A DNA stretch of 64,000 nt, taken from contig CALSQO010000002.1 in the NCBI GenBank assembly GCA_943788495.1, positions 558,001 through 622,000 of the forward strand, written 5' to 3'. Source of the DNA: UA16 sp905478895. Lineage in GTDB: Bacteria; Bacteroidota; Bacteroidia; Flavobacteriales_D; Sanyastnellaceae. Numbering within the stretch: the first letter of the stretch is position 1; the number at the start of each line of letters is the position of its first letter. Positions 47,931 through 56,432 of this stretch are shown one piece after another. A program made the position numbers and the translations under genes. A model generated the notes under the pieces. It was not told where the DNA came from, did not search any database, and was given only the letters and a program-made list of their open reading frames with translations.

Positions 47931-48990
47931 ATGGCGTTGCTTAATGGGGCATGCAGGCCACGGGGTGGGAACGACTCAGCCACGTCAGCAATGGCTCGGA
48001 TGTGCTCCGGTGTTGTGCCGCAGCATCCGCCGATGACATTGATCCATCCCCGTTCCAAGAATGGAAGCACCGCGTTGGCCATGGCGCGGGGATCTTGATC
48101 GTATTCGCCCATTTCATTGGGGAGTCCCGCATTGGGATAAGCGCTCACCCGAAAAGGGGCCTTGTTCGCAAGGACTTCCAGGTAAGGAGTCAATTGTTCG
48201 GCTCCGAGCGCGCAATTCAGGCCAATGCTGAACAAAGGCATGTGCTCCATGGAAATTAAGAAGGCTTCGGTTGTTTGTCCGCTCAAGGTTCGTCCCGAGG
48301 CATCGGTGATCGTGCCCGAGATCATGATCGGCAGTTCACTTCCTACTTCGTCGAAGGCTTCGTGCACGGCAAACAGCGCTGCTTTGGCATTGAGCGTGTC
48401 GAAGATGGTTTCGATGAGCAGTAGATCGGCTCCCCCGGCAATCAACCCCAGTGCTTGTTCACGGTAAGAGGCCACGAGTTTGTCAAATGTGATGGCTCGG
48501 AAACCGGGGTTGTTGACGTCGGGGGAAAGGGAAGCGGTTTTGTTGGTTGGCCCCAAGGCCCCCGCGACAAACCTCACGCGTTCAGGGGTGGAGAGCGCAT
48601 CTGCTGCCTTGCGTGCGGCTTTCGCTGAAGCTTCATTCAATTCAAAGGCCAGTGCTTGAAGTCCGTAATCGGCCTGGGCAATGGAGGTTGAGCTGAAGGT
48701 GTTGGTTTCCACAATGTCGGCACCGGCCTCGAGGTATGCTCGGTGAATGCCTTCGATCACTTCAGGCTGAGTAATGGACAGCAAGTCGTTGTTCCCTTTG
48801 AGTGGGTCGGAATGTTGGGTGAAGCGCTTGCCTCCGGAAATCCTCCTCGGTCAGGCGATGCTGTTGGATCATGGTGCCCATCGCACCATCCAAAATCAAG
48901 GATTCGTTTGGCCGCTGCTTTGTGCAGCAGCGATGTGCGTTGAGCAATGGATGCGGCAGAAGGGTAAGCAGTCGATTCCGAGGAGGCCAT
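47927..48990 (-). CDS. metH: Methionine synthase N-terminal protein (homocysteine S-methyltransferase domain), frame disrupted near 5' end
   Basis: Supplies the zinc homocysteine-binding barrel missing from the larger MetH protein. The zinc Cys ligands are visible: GLNCALGAEQL and GGCCGTTPEHI. An intact frame covers 47927-48784, but it starts inside the barrel (LLSITQPEVIEG). The missing N-terminus is encoded just upstream in two other frames: MASSEST...KRI from 48990, then LILDGAMGTMIQQHR...DFR, then GKRF...GNNDLLS. Joining them needs one base skipped near 48898-48906 and one near 48832-48836. Either this gene is damaged, or the two single-base insertions are sequencing or assembly errors; the clean rest of the operon favours errors. 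Confidence 0.8.
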
Positions 48991-49045
48991 GTGCGTTTAA
49001 ATTACGGAGTGCTTGCACAAAAGCCGGACGGTATACCGTCAGGTA

Positions 49046-49153
49046 AGCTCATCTTTCCTTAGGACATGTCCTAAGGTAGGATGCGGCACCCGGCCTTATT
49101 CCCGGGTTGCCAAGACTTCATTGGGCCAATTCCCTCCGTCTTTCGCGATAAGC
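49046..49153 (-). promoter_or_regulatory. SAM-I (S-box) riboswitch controlling the metH-metF operon
   Basis: Read on the minus strand, this has the SAM-I layout: P1 5' strand GCTTATC, GACGGAGGGA, GGCCCAATGAAG, the conserved GGCAACC, the P3 arm with CCCGGG/CCGGGTGC, a P4-type palindromic arm (CCTTAGGACATGTCCTAAGG) and the closing GAAAGATGAGC that pairs with GCTTATC. It binds S-adenosylmethionine and turns expression down when SAM is plentiful. A GACGGTATACCGTC palindrome follows as a possible expression-platform hairpin. It lies between the metH operon and divergent metK and serves the metH side only. Confidence 0.93.
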
Positions 49154-49157
49154 AATG

Positions 49158-49165
49158 CAAAGATA
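49158..49165 (-). promoter_or_regulatory. -7 promoter element of the riboswitch transcript
   Basis: On the minus strand TATCTTTG matches TAnnTTTG exactly, a few bases before the first paired bases of the riboswitch, so the leader would start right at the aptamer. Confidence 0.65.
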
Positions 49166-49217
49166 AAGTTTAATTCGGTGGTAAAAAACTCCTGTTTGTA
49201 CTTTAGCGATTCTTATC

Positions 49218-50474
49218 ATGAGCTATTTCTTTACCTCCGAGTCCGTTTCTGAAGGACACCCTGACAAAGTTGCTGATCAGATCAGCGATGCCTTGATTGA
49301 TCAATTTTTGGCCTTTGACCCCACTTCGAAAGTGGCATGTGAAACACTTGTCACCACAGGCCAGGTCATTTTGGCGGGAGAGGTCAAAAGCAGCGCTTAC
49401 CTCGATGTACAATCCATCGCTAGGCAGGTGATTAGTCGAATCGGTTACACCAAAAGCGATTACATGTTTGAGGCGCAATCGTGCGGTGTCTTGAGTGCCA
49501 TTCACGAGCAATCCAAAGACATCAACCAAGGTGTAGAACGGGCCAACCCCGAAGACCAAGGTGCCGGTGACCAAGGCATGATGTTCGGTTATGCGTGCCG
49601 AGAAACGGCCAATTACATGCCGCTTCCTCTTGACTTGTCGCACCGGCTGCTTCAGGAACTTGCGGCCATCCGCCGCGAGTCTCCGAGCCCGATGCCTTAT
49701 TTGCGTCCCGATTCGAAGTCGCAGGTGACCATCCAATATGCGGATGACAATACGCCTGAACGCATTGAAGCCATTGTGGTCTCTACACAGCACGACGACT
49801 TTGATAGTGAAGCAGCGATGCTCACCAAGATCCGTCAGGATGTGAAGGATATTTTGATTCCACGCGTCAAAGCCCAAATGGGATCGAATGTACAAGCGTT
49901 GTTTGGAGATGATATTGAGTTGCACGTGAACCCCACAGGAATCTTCGTGATCGGCGGTCCGCATGGAGATACCGGCCTTACCGGTCGGAAAATCATCGTG
50001 GACACGTACGGCGGCCGTGGTGCGCACGGGGGCGGTGCGTTCAGCGGAAAAGACCCGTCCAAAGTGGACCGATCAGCCGCATACGCCGCCCGTTACATCG
50101 CTAAAAATTTGGTGGCTGCCGGAGCCTGTGATGAGGCGCTGGTTCAGCTTGCTTATGCCATTGGAGTTGCCGAGCCGGTTGGTTTTTATGTCAACACCTA
50201 CGGTACGAGCCGCGTGGACATGAACGATGGGGAATTGGCGGAAGCGATTCGTCCGCTCTTTCCGACAAAGCCATATTTCATTGAGCAGAAATTCAACTTG
50301 CGCACGCCGATTTATGAGGAGACTGCCGCATACGGACACATGGGACGCGAGCCTCAGATGAAGTCAAAAACCTTCGTTAGCCCTGAAGGCCGTGAAGTGA
50401 CCATGACGGTTGAATTGTTTCCATGGGAAAAGCTCGACTCCGTGGATGCAGTGAAGGAAGCGCTGGGGTTGTAA
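49218..50474 (+). CDS. metK: S-adenosylmethionine synthetase
   Basis: A 418-residue enzyme that makes SAM from ATP and methionine. Conserved elements are GHPDKVADQISD (about 15-26), EDQGAGDQGMMFGYA, and the P-loop region GGRGAHGGGAFSGKDPSKVD. Length fits the slightly longer Bacteroidota form. It is transcribed away from the riboswitch operon, so the whole methyl cycle (MetF, MetH, MetK) sits in one 6-kb locus with two divergent promoters. A TACTTTAG sequence at 49199 is a near-consensus -7. No terminator is clear after the stop. Confidence 0.97.
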   Translation: MSYFFTSESVSEGHPDKVADQISDALIDQFLAFDPTSKVACETLVTTGQVILAGEVKSSAYLDVQSIARQVISRIGYTKSDYMFEAQSCGVLSAIHEQSKDINQGVERANPEDQGAGDQGMMFGYACRETANYMPLPLDLSHRLLQELAAIRRESPSPMPYLRPDSKSQVTIQYADDNTPERIEAIVVSTQHDDFDSEAAMLTKIRQDVKDILIPRVKAQMGSNVQALFGDDIELHVNPTGIFVIGGPHGDTGLTGRKIIVDTYGGRGAHGGGAFSGKDPSKVDRSAAYAARYIAKNLVAAGACDEALVQLAYAIGVAEPVGFYVNTYGTSRVDMNDGELAEAIRPLFPTKPYFIEQKFNLRTPIYEETAAYGHMGREPQMKSKTFVSPEGREVTMTVELFPWEKLDSVDAVKEALGL

Positions 50475-50533
50475 GCAGCAGCCCAGCGAACGAGGTGAAT
50501 ACAGCCCTTATTGCTGGATCTTCAAACATGAAA

Positions 50534-50578
50534 TTGATTCCGTGGAGGTTTTGTTGTATTTTGTAAATTAAACCTCCA
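50534..50578 (+). promoter_or_regulatory. Promoter-like region with a 9-bp inverted repeat before the secreted-protein operon
   Basis: TTG (50534-50536) and TATTTTG (50557-50563) are spaced by 20 bases, a near-consensus Bacteroidota promoter (the -7 is one base short). TGGAGGTTT (50543-50551) and AAACCTCCA (50570-50578) form an exact inverted repeat around the -7 element, like an operator. The ATG is 4 bases further on. Confidence 0.45.
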
Positions 50579-50582
50579 CTAA

Positions 50583-53500
50583 ATGAGTCGCTTTTTTCGA
50601 ACCACAGCCTGTGTGCTGTTGGTACTCAATTGCAGCATTTCGCAATCACAAAGCCAAGGTGAACCTGCCATCCAGTCTGGCTTGTCCATCGAGTCGTATG
50701 TCACCGACTTTTTGTTGGGAGAAGGAGTGGAGGCTTTCAATGTTAATTACAGTGGAGGTGCCAGTCAGATTGGTGTGTTGAGCGGGGCGGAAGATGTTTT
50801 TTCAATTGGTGAAGGCCTGGTGATGAGCTCCGATGCAGCCGTTAATCTCCTGTGTGAACAGGCGCTTTGTGACGACTGTCTGGGGTCCGGAATGGATGAT
50901 GATTTATTGGCAATTGCGAACTCGGTGCCGGAGTTGATCGGTCAGTCATTTACGGTTCAAGATGTCAACGACATTGCATCGCTTGAATTTGATTTTATGG
51001 TTGAAGGGGATACGTTGGCTTTCAACTTTGCATTTTCGTCAGGGGAGTATTCGTCGTTTATCAACTCTCAATACAACGATGTCTTTGCCTTCTTCCTCAG
51101 CGGACCGGGGATTGAGGGTCCTTACGCTGCCCCGGAAGAATTTCCAAACGGAGCCATCAACATTGCCGTGGTTCCCGACTCAGACCCGCTGTTGCCGATC
51201 ACGGTCTCCTCTGTCAATGAATTCTTGAATTCGGAGTGGTTTGCGGGCGTCGCTGATGGAAATGTGGTTTGTTCGAATGGTTATACCGTCCCAATTACGG
51301 CGTCACACCCTGTGGAATGTGGTCAGGTGTATCACATTCGACTGGCTATTGCAGATGGCTCTGACACGGCATTGGGCGCTCATGTGGTGTTGGAGCAAGG
51401 CTCCTTCGCCTCGCCAGCAATAGGATATGTAACCGACGTTTCGGACGTGGGCAGCGAGGATTCCATTTTTGAGGGATGCGGCACATCAACTGTGAGCATT
51501 GCAAGACCCGAAATCGTGTCACTTGAAGATTCTTACTGGGCTATGATTGATTGGGAATTGGGCTCTGCAATCAATGGAGTGGATTTCGGCCTTTTTGATG
51601 ATGTCGGCAACTTCATTCCTCTCCCTCAAGCCAATTTGATTCCCGCTGGGGAGTCAACCATCGAGTTTGACATCGTCGCGATTAACGATGGCTTGGAGGA
51701 GGCGGATGAGTTCATTGGTTTTTCTGTCTCGCATCCTCTGGCGTGCGATGGTGAAGGGTTGGATACCGAACATTCGATTTTACTTGTCGACATTCCGGCA
51801 GCTTTCAGCGTCGAAGGATATCAAACCACGGCTTGCGCAGGGCTGGCTATTGAGTTGAGTCCCATCGTTTCTGGAGGGTATGGTAATTACACTTACCAGT
51901 GGCTATATGATGGCTCCGATGAATCCAGTTATTGGTTTCAAAGCGACACGAGCGACGTTGCCATTGTCATGGTTGGAGACACTTGTGGCGTAGAAACGGT
52001 TTCTGCTGCGATTGAAGTTGAAGTTTTGACGTTTTCCGAATTGACGGTTTCTCTACCTTCCTCACCCGTAGTCATTCCTTGCAACGGAACTGCGGAGGTT
52101 GTAGCTGCTTCGACGGGAGGAGACGGAGTGTATGCCTACCTCTGGGCCAATGAATTGGGGGAGGAACAATTCTCGTCTTGGTTTGACCCAAGCATCTTTT
52201 CGCTGTCGGCTTGGCAAAACATCCAAGAATTGACAGTGGGTGTTACCGATGGCTGCGGTTACACGGCTGAAGCTTCTGTAACAATTGAAAGCGAGTTTCC
52301 TCCCATCGATATCAACCTTCCAGACACCATTTCACTGGAATGCGGTTTGTGGTCTTCCGCCTTTACCCCAACGATTGAAGAGACTGTTCAGTACGCCTCT
52401 TGGGAATATGAAGGAGAAGTGGTTTCATGGTTAACAACCCTCAATGCTAGCCAAATATTCGAAAGTGGAGTCTATCACCTCACGGTGGCAGACAGCTGTG
52501 GAACGGTCTCCACGGATTCGACGTTGATCATGGGGACCGGTACACTTTGCGCGGACTTGGATTGTCAACCACCTGTGGCCTTGATCAATGGGTTAGATGG
52601 CGGTGTGATTTACGCCTGCCCAGGTGAATTCATTGGTTTAGAAGGAGGAGAATCCTTCAGTGGGGCGGCATTGGGTATTTCAAATTATGAGTGGATCGGA
52701 GACCTTGGGCAAGCTGATATCAATAACGATGTCGCAGTGGTTTCTTTGGAGGCAGGGGTCTACGAAATCGGATTGGTGGTTGAAGCTGTGGACCTCGATT
52801 CCTTGGGCATGGAATGCACAGTCTCAGATACGGCTCATCTGACGATTGCCATTTCGTCATCCCCTGATTGGGACATCAGCCTTGATGGCGGTGCCTGCGA
52901 AGGAGATGAGGTTTATTTGAGTGGCGAGGTGAGTTGGCCCGCGCTGTTCGACGGAGTCGATTTTCAACAATACGCTGGAATGGATGCGCCCGAGGTCATC
53001 CCGGATGACCAAAGCCAATGTTATTCCAACAGCTTTGTCATTGAAGGATTTGAGGACGGCAGCACAATTACCAACGCAGAACAGGACCTCGATCACCTCT
53101 ACATCAACATGGAACACAGTTTCATGGGGGATTTGACCATTTCTTACATCTGTCCAAATGGGCAGTCCGTCCAAGTTTTCCAGCAGGGCGGTGGAGGCAC
53201 CAACCTTGGCGTTCCGGACCAACTGGACGGCACGGGGGCCGGCGCGGGTTGGGATTATTACTGGTCGCCGCTATCAACGTCAGGAACGTGGGCGGATAAT
53301 GCAGGAGGTACATTGCCCTCGGGGACTTACGGTTCTGCCCAGCCGATGTCGCTGTTGGAAGGATGTCCTCTCAACGGCACCTGGACCATTGAAATTTGTG
53401 ACAGCTATGGATTAGATGACGGCGCACTTTTCGATTGGGGGATTCAGTTCGATGAATCGTTCGAAGCGGACGAAGAAAATCCTGAGCAGGTGGCGGGTTG

Positions 53501-54389
53501 CGGTTCGTATTGGTGGGGGCCTCAAATCCTCGAGACATCAGAGGATTGCAGCAGCATCAACGCCCTGCCGCTCCAGGACGAATCGGAATACGTGTTCAAT
53601 GGGACGAATTCTTACGGGTGCACTTGGGATACAACGGTCACGGTAGCTTGGCTGGCTCCAGGTTGCATGGACCCCGAGGCGTTTAATTATGACGAATCGG
53701 CAGGATGTCCAGGGGAGTGCGTGTATTTTGAGGAATCGTGTGAATTCCTTGGGGCTGAAGATTGGCTGGAGTTGCCAATGGGGGTTTTTCCGGAGGAGTC
53801 AAGTGCCACTCATGGGGTTTACTGGGAAGGTGAATGGGTGATGAATGTTCCGGCTATGGTGCAAGACCCGGTGGCGGGGACGAATTACGCCGTAGAATCC
53901 TTCGAATGGGTGGATATCGTGGGTATGCCCCCGGGTTTGACAGCGGAATGGCCTGAAGGATCAATTTCAACGGAGTCACAGTCGTGTTTCACGGCTGTGG
54001 GCATTCCGGAGGAGCCCGGGGAATACACGTTCCAGGTTGTGGGCGATGTGGTCATATCCATTTTTGGGCAACCCATCACGCTGGGCACGTTGGTATTCGA
54101 TGCATTGATTGTTGTCGAGGAGAACGAAAACGAAATCTTCGGTTGCACATATCCCACGGCGATTAACTACACCGCTTATGCCAATGATGACGACGGCACT
54201 TGCTTGTTCGCTGGTTGCACGGATGAAGAAGCGCTGAATTACTCGCCTCTGGCAACCCTTGGCGACCAAAGCTGCATTTACGAAGTCGATTCCGAATCCG
54301 GATGTGCTTCCGACACCAACCAAGACGGCATTGTTAGCGTGGCCGACTTGCTCATTCTCTTAGGTGAATTCGGCACGACGTGTCCATAA
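50583..54389 (+). CDS. Large secreted multidomain protein: choice-of-anchor L, Ig-like, P domain, shared C-terminal module
   Basis: A 1268-residue exported protein with a signal peptide (about 1-23). Residues about 33-275 are a choice-of-anchor L domain (SGLSIESYVTDFLLGEG, then LEFDFMVEGDTLAFNFAF). Several Ig-like/PKD-type repeats with paired Cys follow (about 410-780). Residues about 814-960 are a proprotein-convertase P domain (ITNAEQDLDHLYINMEH, then CPLNGTWTIEICDSYG). From 1027 comes the C-terminal module shared with its neighbours: GCMDPEAFNY, an Ig-like domain (SIFGQPITLGT), two Cys/Asp repeats and the dockerin-like DTNQDGIVSVADLLILLG ending. There is no T9SS CTD. First gene of the operon. 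Confidence 0.8.
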   Translation: MSRFFRTTACVLLVLNCSISQSQSQGEPAIQSGLSIESYVTDFLLGEGVEAFNVNYSGGASQIGVLSGAEDVFSIGEGLVMSSDAAVNLLCEQALCDDCLGSGMDDDLLAIANSVPELIGQSFTVQDVNDIASLEFDFMVEGDTLAFNFAFSSGEYSSFINSQYNDVFAFFLSGPGIEGPYAAPEEFPNGAINIAVVPDSDPLLPITVSSVNEFLNSEWFAGVADGNVVCSNGYTVPITASHPVECGQVYHIRLAIADGSDTALGAHVVLEQGSFASPAIGYVTDVSDVGSEDSIFEGCGTSTVSIARPEIVSLEDSYWAMIDWELGSAINGVDFGLFDDVGNFIPLPQANLIPAGESTIEFDIVAINDGLEEADEFIGFSVSHPLACDGEGLDTEHSILLVDIPAAFSVEGYQTTACAGLAIELSPIVSGGYGNYTYQWLYDGSDESSYWFQSDTSDVAIVMVGDTCGVETVSAAIEVEVLTFSELTVSLPSSPVVIPCNGTAEVVAASTGGDGVYAYLWANELGEEQFSSWFDPSIFSLSAWQNIQELTVGVTDGCGYTAEASVTIESEFPPIDINLPDTISLECGLWSSAFTPTIEETVQYASWEYEGEVVSWLTTLNASQIFESGVYHLTVADSCGTVSTDSTLIMGTGTLCADLDCQPPVALINGLDGGVIYACPGEFIGLEGGESFSGAALGISNYEWIGDLGQADINNDVAVVSLEAGVYEIGLVVEAVDLDSLGMECTVSDTAHLTIAISSSPDWDISLDGGACEGDEVYLSGEVSWPALFDGVDFQQYAGMDAPEVIPDDQSQCYSNSFVIEGFEDGSTITNAEQDLDHLYINMEHSFMGDLTISYICPNGQSVQVFQQGGGGTNLGVPDQLDGTGAGAGWDYYWSPLSTSGTWADNAGGTLPSGTYGSAQPMSLLEGCPLNGTWTIEICDSYGLDDGALFDWGIQFDESFEADEENPEQVAGCGSYWWGPQILETSEDCSSINALPLQDESEYVFNGTNSYGCTWDTTVTVAWLAPGCMDPEAFNYDESAGCPGECVYFEESCEFLGAEDWLELPMGVFPEESSATHGVYWEGEWVMNVPAMVQDPVAGTNYAVESFEWVDIVGMPPGLTAEWPEGSISTESQSCFTAVGIPEEPGEYTFQVVGDVVISIFGQPITLGTLVFDALIVVEENENEIFGCTYPTAINYTAYANDDDGTCLFAGCTDEEALNYSPLATLGDQSCIYEVDSESGCASDTNQDGIVSVADLLILLGEFGTTCP

Positions 54390-54406
54390 ATCTTAACCTC
54401 CCCGCA

Positions 54407-56425
54407 ATGCATAGACTGATTATTTTGTTTTCTGCTGCCTTGATGGCTTCAGCAGCTTCAGCCCAACTTCCCGATGGCAGCGTCGCCCCGGATTGGACGG
54501 CTACTGACATCAACGGTGTCGAACACAACTTATATGACCTGCTCGACGAGGGTAAAAAGGTTATTCTACAATTTTCGGCTACTTGGTGTGGACCCTGCTG
54601 GAGTTACCACACGAGCGGTGTCTTGGAGGAGCTGTACGAGGATTACGGGCCGGATGGAACGGACGAATTGCGCATCTTCTTCATGGAGGCAGATGATACG
54701 ACGACCGATAACGATTTGAACGGAACCGGTACGGCGACGCAGGGAGATTGGGTGACCGGTACGTCCTACCCTATTATTGATTACGCTGGGTCCATTTTTG
54801 ATGACTTTGAATGCACCTATTACCCTACGATCTATACCATTTGTCCAAACCGAATCTTAACGGAAACCGGTCAAGTAAGTGCTGAAGAGCACGCCGCAAT
54901 TTTTCAAGCGAACGAATGTGCTGCGGCCTCAGTGGCGAATGATCCTGCTTTGCTCGGCTACACAGGCGGCACTACTGCTTGCCCTGGAGAGCCAGTAAAC
55001 TTGAGCGTTGATTTGATGAACTTGGGTGTGACCAACCTCCAGTTTTGCACCATTGCAGTGATGGACGGTAGCACCGAAGTCCTGTCGTATGACTGGTCAG
55101 GGGATCTCAGCACCTACGGAATCGCAAACGTTGATTTAGGAACGGCCGTATTTGACGCCAGCACGTCCTTCTCCATTGAAATCACATCCAGTGACGACAA
55201 TGATGTCAACAACAGTTCTTCTGGAGCCGTCGAGCTGGCAGAGGAAAGTGCCATGTTAGTGAAAGTTGAAATCATGACAGACAACTGGCCGCAAGAGATT
55301 AGCTGGGACATTTCTGATGACGCAGGAAATGTCATTGAGTCCGTTGCCGAAGGTGAAGTAGCCGGTTCGGAAGGTGATGTCTTTGTTTGGTGGGTAAACG
55401 TTCCTGAGGCAGGTTGTTACGCCTTTACCACGAATGATGCGTATGGCGACGGCCTGAATGGCTCACAATGGGGGTCGATTAATGGCTCATGCGTGGTGAC
55501 TTCTTGGCACGATGAAAACAACCTGGCGTCGGTAATCTACAATTACGATGGCTCGTATGAATACGAATCGGAACAAGCGGGATTGGCGGCAGATGACTTG
55601 CCATTCATAGTTGAAGATTGCACGGATGCAGCGGCTTGCAATTACAATCCTGCGGCAGAAATCGAAGATGGTTCATGCACATATCCCGGTTGCATGGATC
55701 CAATTGCGGTGAATTATGTTTCGGATGCCGGTTGCGCAGCTGCATGCCTATACCTCGAGTACACATGCGAATTCATTGGGAATGCGGCTTGGCAGTCCGT
55801 GGAGACGGCTGCATATCCCGAATGGCAGGCTGCGGTGCATGGTGTTGCTTGGGACGGCGAGTGGGTTTTGCACATTGCGAGCGAGATGGCAGAACCAACA
55901 ACGGACGTGGTTTATCCCGTGCATCATTTTGATTGGACGGGCGTCAACGGCTTGCCAGATTGGGCGGAGGATGTGAGCTATGCATTGGGCGATGTTGGCC
56001 CGAATGAGCAGCAATGCATTTCAGCCTCAGGCATCCCAACGATGCCAGGCTTGTATGAAATTCAAGTGACAGGAGAGCTGTTCATCAGCATCTTCGGCCA
56101 GCCGTTCAGCATAGGAGAGCAGTCGTATCCAGTCTGGCTCGATATTGCTGAAAACCCAAATCCCATCGCTGGTTGCACGTACCCGTTGGCAACGAATCAT
56201 TTGGTTTACGCCACCTTGGACGACGGCAGTTGCTTGTTTCCGGGTTGTACCGATCCGGAAGCGGGAAATTATAGCCCTGTAGCTAACATCGATGACGGCA
56301 GCTGCGGAGAAGGATGCACCACTGAACCCGCTGCCGAATGCTCCACCGATAACAACGGAGATGGAGTCGTCAATGTCACGGATTTGTTAATGTTACTGGG
56401 AGAGTTTGGAAATGAATGTGAATGA
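54407..56425 (+). CDS. Secreted thioredoxin-fold protein with shared C-terminal module
   Basis: A 672-residue exported protein; the start at 54407 (MHRLIILFSAALM) gives a signal peptide, and the GTG at 54380 is unlikely. After residue 20 comes a TlpA/AhpC-like thioredoxin fold with a WCGPCW active site (Cys61, Cys64). Residues about 200-400 are beta-rich, with an adhesin-like pattern and a DNWPQEISWDISDD segment typical of secreted Bacteroidota proteins. Residue 428 onward is the shared module (GCMDPIAVNY, FISIFGQPFSIGEQ, GCTDPEAGNYSP, DDGSCGEGC, then NNGDGVVNVTDLLMLLG). It follows the first gene by 17 bases. A redox domain outside the cell attached to this module is unusual. Confidence 0.8.
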   Translation: MHRLIILFSAALMASAASAQLPDGSVAPDWTATDINGVEHNLYDLLDEGKKVILQFSATWCGPCWSYHTSGVLEELYEDYGPDGTDELRIFFMEADDTTTDNDLNGTGTATQGDWVTGTSYPIIDYAGSIFDDFECTYYPTIYTICPNRILTETGQVSAEEHAAIFQANECAAASVANDPALLGYTGGTTACPGEPVNLSVDLMNLGVTNLQFCTIAVMDGSTEVLSYDWSGDLSTYGIANVDLGTAVFDASTSFSIEITSSDDNDVNNSSSGAVELAEESAMLVKVEIMTDNWPQEISWDISDDAGNVIESVAEGEVAGSEGDVFVWWVNVPEAGCYAFTTNDAYGDGLNGSQWGSINGSCVVTSWHDENNLASVIYNYDGSYEYESEQAGLAADDLPFIVEDCTDAAACNYNPAAEIEDGSCTYPGCMDPIAVNYVSDAGCAAACLYLEYTCEFIGNAAWQSVETAAYPEWQAAVHGVAWDGEWVLHIASEMAEPTTDVVYPVHHFDWTGVNGLPDWAEDVSYALGDVGPNEQQCISASGIPTMPGLYEIQVTGELFISIFGQPFSIGEQSYPVWLDIAENPNPIAGCTYPLATNHLVYATLDDGSCLFPGCTDPEAGNYSPVANIDDGSCGEGCTTEPAAECSTDNNGDGVVNVTDLLMLLGEFGNECE

Positions 56426-56432
56426 TTTAAAA

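Noticed and set aside
45243..48990. Treating split metH as a fission or pseudogene event in itself
   Set aside because: Separation of the homocysteine-binding domain from the rest is common in Flavobacteriia and the two frames overlap by a normal ATGA. Only the 5' frameshifts are abnormal.
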